From: Theropithecus gelada
Taxonomy: Eukaryota > Chordata > Mammalia > Primates > Cercopithecidae
Direction of reading: 5' to 3'
Assembly (NCBI RefSeq): GCF_003255815.1
Contig: NC_037668.1
Location: 83,944,358-84,008,357, forward strand
Length of the DNA: 64,000 bases
Notes under the pieces: generated by a model
The model's input: only the letters and a program-made list of their open reading frames with translations
The model's database searches: none
Told to the model about the DNA's origin: nothing
Program-made: the position numbers and the translations under genes
Part shown: positions 30,372 through 42,485 of the stretch, piece after piece
Numbering within the stretch: position 1 is the stretch's first letter
Layout: every line of letters begins with the position of its first letter

Positions 30372-32690
30372 CAGGCATACCTCAGATATATTGTATATTC
30401 AGATCCAAACCACTGCCATAAAGTAAATACTTCAATAAAATGGAAAATCACATGGATTTTTTGGGTTTCCTAGTGCAGATAAGAGTTATGTTTATACTAT
30501 ATCATGGTCTATTAAGTGTACAATAATATCATGTGTAAAAAAACAATGTACATATCTTACTTTAAAAATACTTTATTTCCAAAAACTGCTAACCATCATC
30601 TGAGCCTTCAGTGAGTTATAATCATTTTGCTGATGGAGAATCTTGCCTTAATGTTCATGGCTTCTGACTAATCAAGCTGGTAGTTGATGAAGGTTGGGGC
30701 GACCTCTTAAAATAATACAACAATGAAGTTTGCTGCTACAAAAGATTTCTCTGTAGCATGCGATGCTGTTTGATAGCATTTTACTCACACTAGACCTTCT
30801 TTTAAAATTGAAGTCAACTCTCTCAAACTCTTCTACTGCTTTGTTAACCAAGTTTATGTAATATTCTAAATCATTTGTTGTCATTTCAACAATGTTCACA
30901 GCATCTTCACCAGGAGTAAATTCCGTCTTAAGAAAACACTTTCTTTGCCCATCCATAAGAAGCAACTCCTTGTCCATTCAAGTTTTACCATGAGATTACA
31001 GTAATTCAGTTACATCTTCAGGCCTCACTTCTAATTCTTGTAATCTTTCTATTTTAACTATGTCTGCAGTTACTTTCTTCATGGAAGTCTTGCATTCCTC
31101 AAAGTCATCCATGAGGGTTGGAGTGAATTTATTTAAAACTCCTGTTAATGATGATATTTTGACTTCCTCTCATGGATCGTGAATGTTCTTAATGGAATCT
31201 AGAATGAAAAATCCTTCCCAGAAGGTTTTCAATGGACTTTTCCCAGATCCAACAGAGAAACAACTATCTATGGGAGCTATCACTTTATGAAATTTATTTA
31301 TTAAATAATAAGACTTGAAAGTCAAAATTAGTCCTTGATCCTTGGACTTCAGAATGGATGTTGTGTTAGCAGGCATGTAAACAACTTTAATCTCCTTGTA
31401 CATTTTTTTTTAATCAGAGTTTTTGAGTGACCATGTGCATTGCCAATGAACAGCAATCTTTTTATCTGAGCAGTAGGTCTGAACATTGGGCTTAAAATAG
31501 TCAGTGAACCATGCTTAAAAGACGTACTGTCATTTAGGCATTTGTTGTTCCTTTACAGGGCACAGAGTAGATTTAGCATAATTTTGAAGGGCCCTATAAT
31601 TTTCTGAATGATAAATGAGCATTAGCTTCAACTTAAAGTCACCAGCTGCATTAGCCCTTAACAAGAGAGTCGGCCTGCCCTTTGAAGCTTTGATGCCAGG
31701 GATTGACTTCTCCTCTCTAGCTATGATAGTCCTACATGACATCTTCTTCCAACAGAAGGCTGTTTCATCTACGTCGAAGATTTGTTGTTTAATGTAGCCA
31801 TCTTCATCAATGTTCCTAGCTAAATATTCTGAATAACTTGCTGCAGCTTCTACATAAATACTTGCTGCTTCACCTTCCACTTTTATGTTATGGAAAGGGT
31901 TTCTTTCCTTAAACCTCATGGACTAATCTCTGCTAGCTTCAAGCTTTCCTTCTGCAGCTTCCTCATCTCTGTCAGTCTTCACAGAATTGAAGAAAGTTAG
32001 AGGCTTGCTCTGGATTAGGGTTTGGCTTAAGGGAATGTTATGGCTGAACATAACATTCCAGACCACTGAAACTTCCTTTCTATCAGCAATAAGGCTGATT
32101 CACTTTCTTATTATTCATGTGTTCACTGAAGTAGCACTTTAAATTTCCTTCAAGTCTGTTTTCTTGGCATTCACAACTTGACTATTTGGCACAAGAAGCC
32201 TACTTTGAGCCTTTCTCAGCTTTCAACGTGGCTTCCTCATTAAGCCTAATCATTTCTAGTTTTTGATTTACAGTGAGAGATGTGCGACTCTTCCTTTCAC
32301 TTGAACACTTAGAGGCCATTGTAAAATTATTAAATGGTCTAATGTCAATGTTGTTGTGTCTCAGGGAGTATGGGGGCCTGAAGAGAGAAGGAAGAAAACA
32401 GAGGGATCATCAGTTTGTGGAGCAGTCAGAAAATACACATTTATCAATTAAGTTTGTTTCCTGGCACCCCAAACAATCACAATTGTAACATCAAAGATCA
32501 CTGATCACTGATCACTGTAAGTCATACAATAATAAAAGAGTTTGAAATATTATAAGAACTACCAAAATGTGACAGAGACATGAAGCAAGCATGTTGCTCA
32601 ATGCAGGGTTGGTACAAACCTTCAATTTGTAAAATATACAATATTTGTGAAGTGCAATTAAATGAAGGGCAATAAAACAAGGTATGCTTC
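30372..32690 (-). mobile_element. Tigger1 DNA transposon, nearly full length
   Basis: 2,319-bp pogo-group transposon flanked by TA (30370-30371 and 32691-32692), with terminal inverted repeats 'caggcatacctcagatatat' on the left and, reversed, 'gaagcataccttgttttatt' on the right. The known full length is about 2.4 kb, so only small deletions have occurred. It carries a transposase pseudogene on the minus strand. It is an immobile primate-era fossil. Confidence 0.95.
30690..32319 (-). pseudogene. Tigger1 transposase pseudogene (pogo/CENP-B type)
   Basis: The minus-strand ATG at 32319-32317 begins 'MASKCSSERKSRTSLTVNQK', the CENP-B/pogo-like N-terminal helix-turn-helix. Later pieces lie in different frames. 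31530-31919 holds 'QQIFDVDETAFCWKKM' with the first catalytic Asp. 31170-31403 holds 'MPANTTSILKSKDQG' with the third. 30672-30977 holds the C-terminal 'DAVNIVEMTTNDLEYYINLV'. Near 31442-31444 the second catalytic motif reads F-I-G-N-A-H, with Gly where the family has Asp. A small deletion lies next to it. Frameshifts and stops make it non-functional. Confidence 0.93.
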
Positions 32691-33714
32691 TATGTATATA
32701 TTCACTTTGTACACACACACATACACACATACATCAATTCAATTTGGATTCAATTGAGTATAGGCCATAGTGTTTGTTGCTATTGTACATCATAAATGTT
32801 TGTTGAAATATATTTTAAAACTTCTCTCCTATTTTATTGTCATATGATCTACTTCTTTTGCAATCTCCTTACTGAACACAGACCTCAGCACATGGTAAGT
32901 AGTTTGATAAGAACTTGATCAACTAGACTGAATTGACCCCTTCAAATTTTGTTTCCTGAGTTCAAAGGGCTTTACTGTCAACACCACTTAGACGATACAG
33001 GAGCTCACCTTCCCACTGCCAAAAAGGAGAAGGTAATATGATGCAGAAAGGTTCCCCACTCTGACAAGTATGTGGGAGGGTTTGGTTTTATGGCCGGAGA
33101 CCTAGCAATCAATTAGAGAAAGGGAAATAGTTGCCATTGGAAACCCTGAGGCCCTGTAGCTGTCAGGGGGAGTGAAAGGCTGGAAGCTAATCAGGCATAA
33201 TGAGCTTACAGTACCATAGATCATGTCAGCTAGCATTCTTATTAATTTCCTGCCCAATAGCCATGCACAGAGGACCAATTCATCCATCGGTCCTTCCCCA
33301 GCCTAGGATGTTAAATCACTTGTCAAATCAGGAATGCAGTGATGAAAATTCAGGAGGTGACATAGAGGCAGGAATATCATTCATCATCGCCTAGACCCAA
33401 CCTTTGGTGAGCATCTTACACATACTTCCTTCTCACTGGGAAGGACCAGACTCTGAGCATCTGAAACTGTCAAGGACCAGAAAGAAGATCTAATTAAGTA
33501 TGGCAATAAAGTTCACTCGTAGGAGGTGCACCCTAAAGTGAGAAAGATTTTGCAATTATGTCCAGAATAGAAAGACGTAATCTATTTGCAATGTCTGTCA
33601 AGAACACAGCAAAGGATCAGTGTGGCACATGCGCCATATTCGTGGTATCTTTGACTTGGTCCATCCTTTTATTTTTCATATTGTTAAGGTGGAGCCTCAA
33701 TAGGGTAAGGAATT
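32691..33714. other. No recognised feature
   Basis: A short CA-rich tract sits at 32709-32733. The rest is unique-looking, moderately AT-rich DNA without a repeat signature or convincing open frame. Confidence 0.4.
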
Positions 33715-34025
33715 TTATTCTTTCATATATTTATTAACCCAATAAATAGTAAGTAGGTATTTACTATGTGCCAGTTCTTGAGTGAGGCTCAAAGAAAGAA
33801 AAGATAAATTAGGACACAGTCCCAGCTCTTAAGGAAAAAACAGTCTAGTAGGAAAGATTGACAAATAAGGAGATGATTACTTGAATTAACACCAGTGATA
33901 TGCATAGGCCACGGCAGGAAGGCAAAGGAAAGACATTTTATCCAGCCTAGCGATTCAAGAAACACTTTTTAAAGGAGATGATACTTGAGTTAATTCCTTT
34001 AAAATGTATTCAAGGTGGTACAGAT
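33715..34025 (-). repeat. L2 LINE 3' end
   Basis: Antisense L2 tail: 'tatttattaacccaataaatagtaagtaggtatttactatgtgcc', 'acacagtcccagctcttaagg', 'cagtctagtaggaaaga' and 'ggagatgatacttgagttaattcc' (the L2 'gacatttgagc' line). Confidence 0.85.
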
Positions 34026-34164
34026 GAATAAGCAACAAAACCAAGACTATAACATTTGTGTCCTCTTATGTAATCTAGTGACACAGGAAATTAAATAGGA
34101 AAAGTTAGCATTTACATCCTATTTATGACATATTTACTAAATACAGAAATGATAGCATATGTAT

Positions 34165-34350
34165 TGGAGAGAGCATGGTTTGTATATGATGTCTGCTTAC
34201 CAGGTGTGTGACCATAGGCAAGTTCTTCACTCTCTGATCCCCAGTGTGTCCTTTGAAAATAAGAAAATTTACTAAAAATTGTTGTTGTAAAACTTAAGAC
34301 ACAATACGTTCAAAGCTTCTAACCCTATGCCTGGAATGTATATATAAACA
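34165..34350 (+). repeat. MIR
   Basis: Sense MIR: 'gagagcatggtttg', 'ccaggtgtgtgaccataggcaagttcttcac', 'tgtgtcctttgaaaataag' and 'atgcctggaatgtatat'. Confidence 0.78.
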
Positions 34351-34389
34351 AAGGCTATTAGCTCCCTTCTACATTATTTCACTTTCACC

Positions 34390-34830
34390 TTTTCAGGATA
34401 GAGGATTCATTTTGCAGCAGGCAATATTCACAGCTCCAGATCAGAAGGTGGAACAGACCCTTGATCTGTGCTATTATTGAGGAATGTTCAAAGAAGTGAG
34501 TGACCCACTGCCTTGGGGATGATTTGGGATGATTCACAGAAAAGATGATTTTTGAGCAGGGCAAGAATTTTCCAGGTAACATTGAGGGATAGGACAGGAT
34601 ATGCCGGCAGAAGAAATATCTTGAGACAAGACATAGAAACAAGGAAAAAGTCATGTTTGAAGAATAGTAGATTAATGTAGCTGCACCCTAGATTGCACTT
34701 GAAGGAAAGACGGGGATGAGAGAAAGAAAATAGAGTTGGTTGTGAAAACTGATAAATCAGGTGGAGTCTGACTACTTCTTTATTGGGAATGAGCCACCAA
34801 AGAAAAGTTTCAATGTGACCTATCTGGATC
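34390..34830 (-). repeat. L2 LINE fragment
   Basis: Antisense L2 ORF2/3' region in degenerate form: 'gatgatttttgagcagggcaagaattttccagg', 'gataggacaggatatgccggcagaagaaatatc' and 'taaatcaggtggagtctg'. Recognised by order rather than by close identity. Confidence 0.5.
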
Positions 34831-35244
34831 CTTTTAAAAATTCCTGATTAAAATATTATCTACTCTTTTAATACATATTTTCTGGTCTCTGCAGTCCATC
34901 TTGCCACCTAAAACAGTTTTCTTCTTCCCAAATCTAGGGGAAATAGATTGGGTTAGGATGAGCAGGCATGAGTGCCTCACATACAGGATATTCCCAAGGA
35001 TGAGAATTTGGGGTACACCTTGTCCTTCGAGGGGGAACTTGAGGGAGTCAAAAGATAATTTTATGGTCAGAAAGATAAAAGTTTAATGGGGGATCATTAT
35101 TATACAAAGAAATAAATACATAACGCTGTCATGACCTTGAGGAGAAATATCCGGGTGCACTTCAGGGCTTAGGCTGTCAACACAAAGTATATAACCCAGG
35201 GGACCTTTTATGTGTGCACAGACAAAACAGAGACCTGGAGTACA
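34831..35244. other. No recognised feature
   Basis: Unique-looking sequence. No repeat family or gene evidence. Confidence 0.4.
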
Positions 35245-35390
35245 ATATGTCACTCAGGGAGATGACACATAGGCAGAACCCTGAGATATCAGAAAGGATT
35301 TGCCAAGAAAGAGACAACAGAGGCAAGGAAGGGCATCTCAGGCAAACGGATTGCCATGTGCAAAGGTGCAGAAGTTCCAGAGAGTTCCTC
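35245..35390 (-). repeat. L2 LINE fragment
   Basis: Antisense L2: 'gcaaggaagggcatctcaggcaaacggattgccatgtgcaaaggtgcagaag' matches the L2 'ggcattccaggcagagg...catgtgcaaaggc' line. Confidence 0.65.
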
Positions 35391-35449
35391 AGTTCCAAAG
35401 TGATTTTGCTTTCACTCAGGTACCTCAGTTGGGGTCACAGGTGCTGTGA

Positions 35450-35590
35450 TCCTTATTTCAGAGTGAAGGAAACAAAGGCCGAATCAGGTTAGGCGACTCA
35501 CCCAAAGTCACTCGTCTGAGCTGCACAGAAATGAAACCAAACCTGGACCCACTGATCAGGGATGCAGATCCTCTCCTCTAGGTTCACCAC
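35450..35590 (-). repeat. MIR
   Basis: Antisense MIR: 'ccttatttcagagtgaaggaaacaaaggc', 'ggcgactcacccaaagtcactcg' and 'cctggacccactgatc'. Confidence 0.7.
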
Positions 35591-35934
35591 CTGTGATAGA
35601 AAGGTTGTTACATCCCTTTTTTCATCTCTTGGGAGAGCAGTTCCTAATGAGTGAGGAACCAAGAGAGAAAACAACACCATATCAAGCTAATTGTAAAGAA
35701 TCACTAAGGATATGAGATCAGAGTTGGCAAGCAGCTTCTGAAATTGGGGGGGAAAACATTTATGTTAAATTCAAACATGTTGACAATTTAATCCACCTTG
35801 ATTCAGCCTCACTATTGCAAGACCCACAGCAGCCCACTATGAATGTTAGAGATAATTTCTTTTTGCTAGTTAAAGCTAGTACCCCAAAAAGGGATTGGAA
35901 CTGGTAGGTAGAAACTTAAGCACTGTTTTTCTTT

Positions 35935-36235
35935 CTTCCATTCATTCATGCTTTTTAATAAGGAAAAACTGAGTTTCCTCCATGCACCAGTCTCTGTGCT
36001 ACGCATTAAGGTTATAGAGATAAATCAGACAGTTTCTTCATACTCAAGAGCTCACAATCTAATATGAGAAAAGAAACCAACAAGTACAACCCAATAAGAA
36101 ACTTGTATAAGGAGTACAAAGTACATAAATTGGGAAGAGCAAAGAAATGAGAGCCACTGACTGGCTAAAGTGGACTAAATCAGGCTTCTGAAAGACATGG
36201 TTTTGGAAACAGACTTAGAAAATGACTAGAGATGG
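35935..36235 (-). repeat. L2 LINE 3' end
   Basis: Antisense L2: 'cattcattcatgctttttaataagg', 'ccagtctctgtgctacgcattaagg', 'ctcaagagctcacaatctaatatgag' and 'caggcttctgaaagacatgg'. Confidence 0.75.
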
Positions 36236-36439
36236 CCAGTGGTACAATGTAAGCATTAAAGAAAATCAATAAAATCAATATCAAAATCCATTGACTAAAA
36301 TAAGACTACATGTGTGAGTCCCTGTGGATCTGAGTAAGCAAATGGTGGGGAAGGGAAAGCTTTTCCTTACGGTAGAAAGCCAACTAATAAAAGTAAAAAA
36401 TATATATCTATTGTATTTAGAAGATCACCATTTGGTAAT

Positions 36440-36818
36440 TGCTATACTCTCAATGTGTCCTCCAAAATTCATATGCTGAAACTTAATACCAATGTGATAG
36501 TATTAAGAGGTTGGACCTTTAGGAGGTGATTAGGCCAGAAGGGCTCTGCTCTCATGGATTAGGTTAAGTGCCTTAAAGGGCTGATAGCAACTAACTAGGC
36601 CCTTTACCCTTCTGCATTCTGCCACGTGAGAACACAATGTTCATCCTCTCTTTAGGACTTAGCACCAAGGCCCCAGGCCCTCACCAGACACTGAATCTGC
36701 TGGTGCCTTTATCATGGAATTCCAAGGCCTTCAGAACTGTGAGAAATAAGTATCTGTTATTTGATCAATTACATGTATTTTGTGTGTTTTGTTATAGCAA
36801 CACAAATAAACCAAGACA
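36440..36818 (+). mobile_element. Solo MaLR LTR (MST/MLT1 type)
   Basis: Sense LTR from 'tgctatactctcaatgtgtcctccaaaattcatatg' through 'ggacctttaggaggtgattagg', 'caggccctcaccagacac' and 'cagaactgtgagaaataagtat' to 'gttatagcaacacaaataaaccaagaca'. It is complete but diverged. Confidence 0.85.
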
Positions 36819-37405
36819 GCAGCCATGGCAATAATAGATTTAGACAAGAATTATTAATGGATATTAAAACTCCTGGATGAAAGTTTCAGAAGTTAACAAG
36901 GTATTTGCATCATTTTAAGTTATCTCTTGAAAAGTCACTTATTAATTACAAAGGGGAAAATATAAACTTTATAGCAGAGAACTCTGGAAGATATCACCTA
37001 ACCAAGAGATCAAAATTAACATCACCAGTAAGGGGACAATTTCACATCTTGTGCCTCTTGACATATAGCGCTGAGAAGAACACACATCTTTCTGTGACAT
37101 TTTTGCCAAAAGATAGCATAATCTAAATCTAATCATGAGGAAACAGATAAAACCAAATTAAGGAACATTCCACAAAATCACTGACCTGTCCACTTTAAAA
37201 ATGTCAATGCCACAAAAGACATAGAAAGACTGAACAAAATTTCTCCCGATTAAATTAAAAGCATCATTATTTTTTAAATAATAATTATTATATAAGAACA
37301 AGTAGCAGAAACTGGGAGCATTTAAGGCAAACCTAAACTCATGGCCACCTTCCTTACAGCTGAAAGGCGCCTGACCCGTTCAGAGAGCCAGCTGTATCTG
37401 TGCCA
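36819..37405. other. No recognised feature
   Basis: AT-rich unique-looking sequence with no gene or repeat signature. Confidence 0.4.
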
Positions 37406-37540
37406 TACACTGCTTGAAGAGCAGCAATTATAATATTTCATTTGATGATGATGACCACTCTGTGAGGTACTATTTGTAATTACTGTTTTATAAGTAAGGA
37501 CACTGAGGTTCAGAGAGGTTCAAGAACCTCCAAAAACATG
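37406..37540 (-). repeat. MIR
   Basis: Antisense MIR: 'gatgaccactctgtgaggtactatt', 'ctgttttataagtaaggacactgaggttcagagaggttcaagaacc'. Confidence 0.75.
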
Positions 37541-37899
37541 CTTCCAAAGAGCATGATTTTTTTTTCCCAGCATGCCCAACTGGAAGGGCCCCTGGGATAC
37601 ATAAGCCAGTGATAACTGAACTAAGCACACTCAGTAAAAACAAGAGCTGAAGTAGTCATGAGCATCTAAGTTATATCCAGAGGCTGAAAAAGCCTAGCAG
37701 AAATTACATTTAACTTACAAATAATACAACGGTTCTATTGCAACAATTGCTACTGAAATGATCACATTGCTTTGGTTTTGGCAGGAGTGCTATCGATTTA
37801 ATGAGTCAAACCACTTTCTTGTTAGAGGCTCTGAATGACAGCTGTGTATTTCTGTGGTTATTAAAACTGAGAAAAACCAATTAATGGTGATAAACTTAT

Positions 37900-38275
37900 T
37901 GAATCAGTTAGGAGAGGATAGAATACTCTATTACAGCAAACAACTCCAAAATCTCAGTGCCTTAAAACAGCAGAGGTTTCCATCGGCTTCCGCTACGCGT
38001 CTGCTGAATCAGCTGGGGGATCTGCTCTGCAGTGTTTCCTCACTCCAAGACCCAGGCCAATAAAACAGTTTCTATCTAGAACATCGCATTCTTCCTGCGG
38101 AGGAAAACGAGAACTCTTGAGAACCTTGCACTGGTGATTAAATGTTTCTCTCGCAGATCACTGGCCAGATTAAGTCCAGTGACCCAGCATAGCCCTAGGG
38201 GGCCTGGCAGTGTGATCCCATCTGGTTCTTGGAAGGGGAGAGCATTTGAAATATTTAGTGAAGACCCCTAATGAC
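37900..38275. repeat. Old interspersed repeat, unnamed
   Basis: 'ctctattacagcaaacaactccaaaatctcagtgccttaaaacagcag' is the signature of a common old primate repeat ('...aacaaaccaccccaaaactcagtggcttaaaacaac'). Other members are at 39375-39740 and 44553-44935. I cannot fix the family name. Confidence 0.55.
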
Positions 38276-38479
38276 TATCAAGTTTATGGAGTTTTGTAGA
38301 TTGTGTATCTTCAGCAAATATTTAGCAAAAAACAGTTTTGTACCAGGTATGGTACTAAGCACTGAAGATAAGATATGGTTCTTTGGTTTCATAAAACTTA
38401 GGACTCCTTGAGATTAAAGTTTTACAAAAGTGGTATCTTTGGTGGTAGAAAATTAAAAAGTCCCAGCTCTAGGCCCCTT

Positions 38480-38565
38480 CTTCTTTTGGAGAAGGGGAAA
38501 CTAAAGCCCAGAGATGTTCTCAGGATGACCCAGATAGAGGAAGGCTGGTTTCTATACCCCAGCAC
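38480..38565 (-). repeat. MIR fragment
   Basis: Antisense MIR core: 'gaaggggaaactaaagcccagagatgttctcaggatgaccc'. Confidence 0.6.
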
Positions 38566-39060
38566 TTTATTAGAGAAAGTGACAGAAAGGAGGCTTACAG
38601 GCATCTCTGTGTTTATAAAGCTCTCTTGAAAGTTGCATAAATGGGCTAGGGTGTTCTGTTTATGCAGAAAGACTAAGGAATGTAGACCAGGCACCCACTT
38701 TGCGTATGGGTATGACAGAGGCCAAAAAGGCCATGAACCCTAAAAAGGGCCAGGAAAGCTATGGTCAGCTGCCCTGACCTGGCACCAGGCCACACATCAT
38801 GCTGTCTATACACTCTCCCATGTGAATACTTAGCATGCGAGATGGACAATTCCCCAGTCTGAAGGAGTGCAGACTTCTCAGGGGACAGTTCAAGTGTATG
38901 TGGTTAAAAAGCACAAACAAAAACTGTTCATTCAAAGTGTAACTAAAAACAAGACTGACTCACATATCAACTTATAGGATGCTTTCTTTGTCCACAGTAA
39001 ACATCTTGGGAATAGAGCAGTTGACTGGACATCTCTCAGGTGCAGCACCAGCAGGAAAAA
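38566..39060. other. No recognised feature
   Basis: Unique-looking sequence with no repeat signature. No open frame worth naming. Confidence 0.4.
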
Positions 39061-39268
39061 GAACTTTGGACTTTATCTGGTTTGCCTTTGAATCTCAGTT
39101 CTCTCAGTTACTTGCTAAGCAAATTGTATCTCCTTTCTCTGTTTCATATCCCTCATCTGTTAAACAGGGATCATAATACCTAACACCGTGGGCTTCCAAG
39201 ACAAATTACATGGGAGGAATTCTGCAGTGCACCCAGTACTTGCCAAGTGTTATGTCTAGTATTTAGCA
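39061..39268 (+). repeat. MIR
   Basis: Sense MIR: 'tttggactttatctggtttgcc', 'cagttacttgctaagcaaattg', 'catatccctcatctgttaaacagggatcataatacctaac' and a degenerate 3' end near 'agtgttatgtctag'. Confidence 0.78.
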
Positions 39269-39374
39269 CAAAAGGAATCTTAGTTTCCTCTATCCCTCAC
39301 TTTGGGAGCTCAGCTGAGTTAGTAGCTGTATTTTCCTAGACAAAAGATTCTATTTGTTTATGTGTCCTACACTG

Positions 39375-39740
39375 CATTAGGCTAAGCTATGGCAAGAAAG
39401 AGAAAGAAAACTTCAGTGGGTTAATACAATTAAAATGTACTTCTTGCACACGTAATACTTCTAGGTGGGTGTTGTCAGAGTCACTCTTCCCCATACGGAT
39501 GGTAACTTGATATATTTACTCTGTTGCTTCCAAGGTTACCCAAGGTGTCGACATCTCAGTGGACTAGGAGAGAGAATGAGCATGGAGACCATTTGGGGAG
39601 GGTGATGGGGGCTGAACCTGGAAATGGGATCATTACTCATGCTTCACACTGGCTTGCAGAGAACTGAGTTATGTGGTCACACCTCATGTAAGGGAAACTG
39701 GAGATCTCATCTTGATGTATTTTTGCAAACAAAAATTAAA
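39375..39740. repeat. Old interspersed repeat, unnamed
   Basis: 'ctgcattaggctaagctatggcaagaa', 'aacttcagtgggttaatacaatt' and 'tatgtggtcacacctcatgtaaggg' show the same order of blocks as 37900-38275 and 44553-44935. Confidence 0.5.
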
Positions 39741-40625
39741 ACCTTAGTTTCCCATAAAGAGGTATTGTAAACATCCAGCAGGGAAGAATGGAATTTTGGG
39801 GACAGTTAGCAGTCTTGATTATTAATCAAGAGCAAACAGTGCTTCCCTTGTAGCTTTTATCACCATCTCTCAAAAACACAAGTACATAGAAAAAGCTGAG
39901 ATAAAGCTACCCTGGGAGAATCCAGGAATAACTTTGGTAAGGTAAGGGTATATAAATTGAAAGAAAGCACTCGACTGCTATTCTAATCATCCTTGTAATC
40001 AACATTTATTTAATTTTTAATAGGTATCACATGGTGGGGATACAAAGATGGAAAGAGGAAGGCAATGTATACTAGAAGGATCAGAAGACAACCATAGTTA
40101 GCTAAAAGGTCATGATTTAACAACAAATGAAACCAGACTTGTCTAACAAATTTCTCATCAACAAACATTGTACCAAAAAAAATACATTGAACAAAAGTAT
40201 TGCCTATGTTGTTGTTTACACCTGTGTATTTACTAGAATGTCTGAGAGGGCTGTACTTGTATATATGACTTTAAATCTTAGTTGATTTATTAACCTTGAA
40301 AAGAGCACTTCTTAGTGAAAGCAATTCTTACAGCTTTGTTTTCAACCAACTAAAAATGATACCACTCTTACATATGGTCCTCCATATTCTGAGGTCTTAA
40401 TTGTGCTTTTTTCTGATTTGTATTTATGTCCTGAGACAGAACTTTTTGGAAAAGAAAATAAACCTACAGTTAAAAGAAAAAAGAAAACAATGAAAATAGA
40501 AACTGAGCTTAGCTGAGGATATGAGTAAAGAAAAGCAACCACTTTACCTCAACACAACTCTAAGAAATAGGATTATCGTCACTCATTTTACAGGTAAATA
40601 ATTTAACAACAGATTATAATATAGC
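39741..40625. other. No recognised feature
   Basis: AT-rich sequence. 'aacatttatttaatttttaataggtatcacatggtggggatacaaagatgg' near 40000 may be a remnant of an antisense L2 end, too degraded to call. Confidence 0.35.
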
Positions 40626-40990
40626 AAAGTCTTTCTTAGTATTAACTAAGCACGAAACATTGTTCTAAGTGATTATCTATCTATCTATCTATCAATCATC
40701 TCTCTACCTATCATCTATCTATCCATTTATTATTTATTATTTATCTATCTGTCTACCTGTCTATCATCTATCCATTTATTATCTATCTATTCATCTGTCT
40801 ACCTCTCTCTTTCTTATGTAATCCTTGTAGCAAACAATGAGAGTTGCCCATCCTAAGTATGAGGAAACTGAGGCAGAGCAAGGTCATAACATGTTCAAGG
40901 TCACAGAGTTAATATGCAGTAAAGTTAGGATTTGAAGCCAGACACTCAGGATCCATTTTCCATGCTCTTAACCATCATGCCATACTGACT
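40626..40990 (-). repeat. MIR split by a TCTA microsatellite
   Basis: Antisense MIR in two parts. 40626-40671 ends 'aacattgttctaagtg'. 40813-40990 holds 'atgtaatccttgtagcaaac', 'agtatgaggaaactgaggcagagcaaggtc' and the 5' terminus 'catgctcttaaccatcatgccatactg'. The parts are separated by the tetranucleotide repeat that follows. Confidence 0.85.
40672..40812. repeat. (TCTA)n interrupted microsatellite
   Basis: TCTA/TCTG/CATC units over ~140 bp, the purest run being 'atctatctatctatctatctat' at 40676-40693. It lies inside a MIR and seems to have grown from the MIR's own TATCT-type sequence. Confidence 0.93.
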
Positions 40991-41564
40991 AAATTATTTA
41001 AATTCATGCCCAAGTTCACATTTCGAGGCAGTAGCAGGAGCAGGAAGGAACCCTGGTGTGCGTGACTATGAAGCACCCACTTCCTCTTCTGCTCCATACT
41101 GTCTCTCAGTAGGTCTGAGATACAGAGTCAAGAGGGGAGAGGACATTGTAGGTGAGGGGTCCAATGTGAGCAAGTACCAAGAAAAGACAGAAAAAGCCCC
41201 CAAAACATATGCCCTTGCATGTTCCAGCCTCCAGTGTCTAAATGCCAGTGGCTAATTTTGTAACTCAGTGGAAATTCTTCTTTGGTTACACAGGCCACAG
41301 CCCCTGGTCCAAGATACATACATACCGTCAATGTGTTTATTCACATGAAGGGAGGCTTCCCTCAAGTTGGTGCCTGAGTTGTCCCAGCAACATGAAAAGA
41401 CAAGGCAAGCCTTGAGAAGATCTAGAGGCCAAGAAAAGGGTAGCTGGCAGTGAAAGCAGGCAGCCCAGAGCAATCCTGGCACCACTGTAGATCCCAAGAG
41501 TATTTGAGCCAGAAGGGGCCTAATGGCTCAGCCGGAGGTGAAGAAACTGTGAGCTTCAGGACAC
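40991..41564. other. No recognised feature
   Basis: Unique-looking, less AT-rich than its surroundings. Open frames on both strands are short and unlike any protein I know. Confidence 0.4.
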
Positions 41565-41738
41565 TGCCAGGCACTCTGTTAAAGGCTTTAATGAAGTTAT
41601 ATCATTAATTTCTAACAAAAACCCAATAAGAAATTATTCCCATTTATAGATGAGGAAACTGAGGCTTCAAAGATAGGATATGGTTTACCTGGGGTAGAAC
41701 TAGGATTCAAGCCCAGAAATGCCTAATTCCAGGGCCTG
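41565..41738 (-). repeat. MIR, well preserved
   Basis: Antisense MIR: 'ccaggcactctgttaaaggc', 'tattcccatttatagatgaggaaactgaggctt' and 'aggattcaagcccagaaatgcc'. Confidence 0.88.
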
Positions 41739-42485
41739 TGTTCTTAGAGGCAAAGTCATTTTTCCCAAGGCAAGTCACTTGCCCACCAACTACACAGCTA
41801 TCCAAGTGACAGCCAGAACCAGTGTCCTGTGCCCTCTGCCTTCCAAGGACCCCAGATTTCTCTGGCTATCAAGTAGCCAGACCATTACCCACATAGAGAT
41901 CAGCCATGTATTTCATCCATACCTCTTAACATTCTGCCCTTCATTGCCCTGGAATGGGTCTTGTTCAAACTTCCCTTCCATAGCTCGACAAATAAGCAAA
42001 CAAAAATAAAAAGCTTAGCTTTCCATGAAAAGGCAGTATAAACATCTGGCAGGCTTCCTGGGTCTTGGCTTCCTCTGCCTGGGTTTAAGTGCTCGACTTG
42101 AGTGTATTTGGGTTTCAACAGAGGAGGCTTTGCTAGACATTACTCACCCCCCTGCAAAAGCAAAAACTTAGTGATAGAAATACAAGTGCTCTCGTTTGTT
42201 GACCAAAAGCTAAACAAATCATTTGAGGTTTTGGGTTAAAAAAATCTTTCAAAAATGCAGTTCCCACATATTCAGTTGGGATATGTGTAAGTGTATATGT
42301 GTGTTTGCTTAAATCTTGTCTGAAATAAGGTGGGGTATAAATATAAACATGTGCAAATAACTTAAAATAAATAAATTTGAAAAAAAACTCATTTCTTTCA
42401 GTTTTATGCATTGAAATGGGCCAAAATTAATCTCAAATATGGGCCAGACTTTGACAAAATCCTCCAGTTGGTTAAGTTTTTTTAT
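41739..42485. other. No recognised feature
   Basis: Unique-looking sequence. The left part (41739-42000) is C-rich on the plus strand with an open frame of no known similarity; the right part is AT-rich. Confidence 0.4.

Noticed and set aside
32495..32516. Triple 'atcactg' repeat resembling a small iteron array
   Set aside because: It lies inside Tigger1 and is a short slippage expansion of the element's own sequence.
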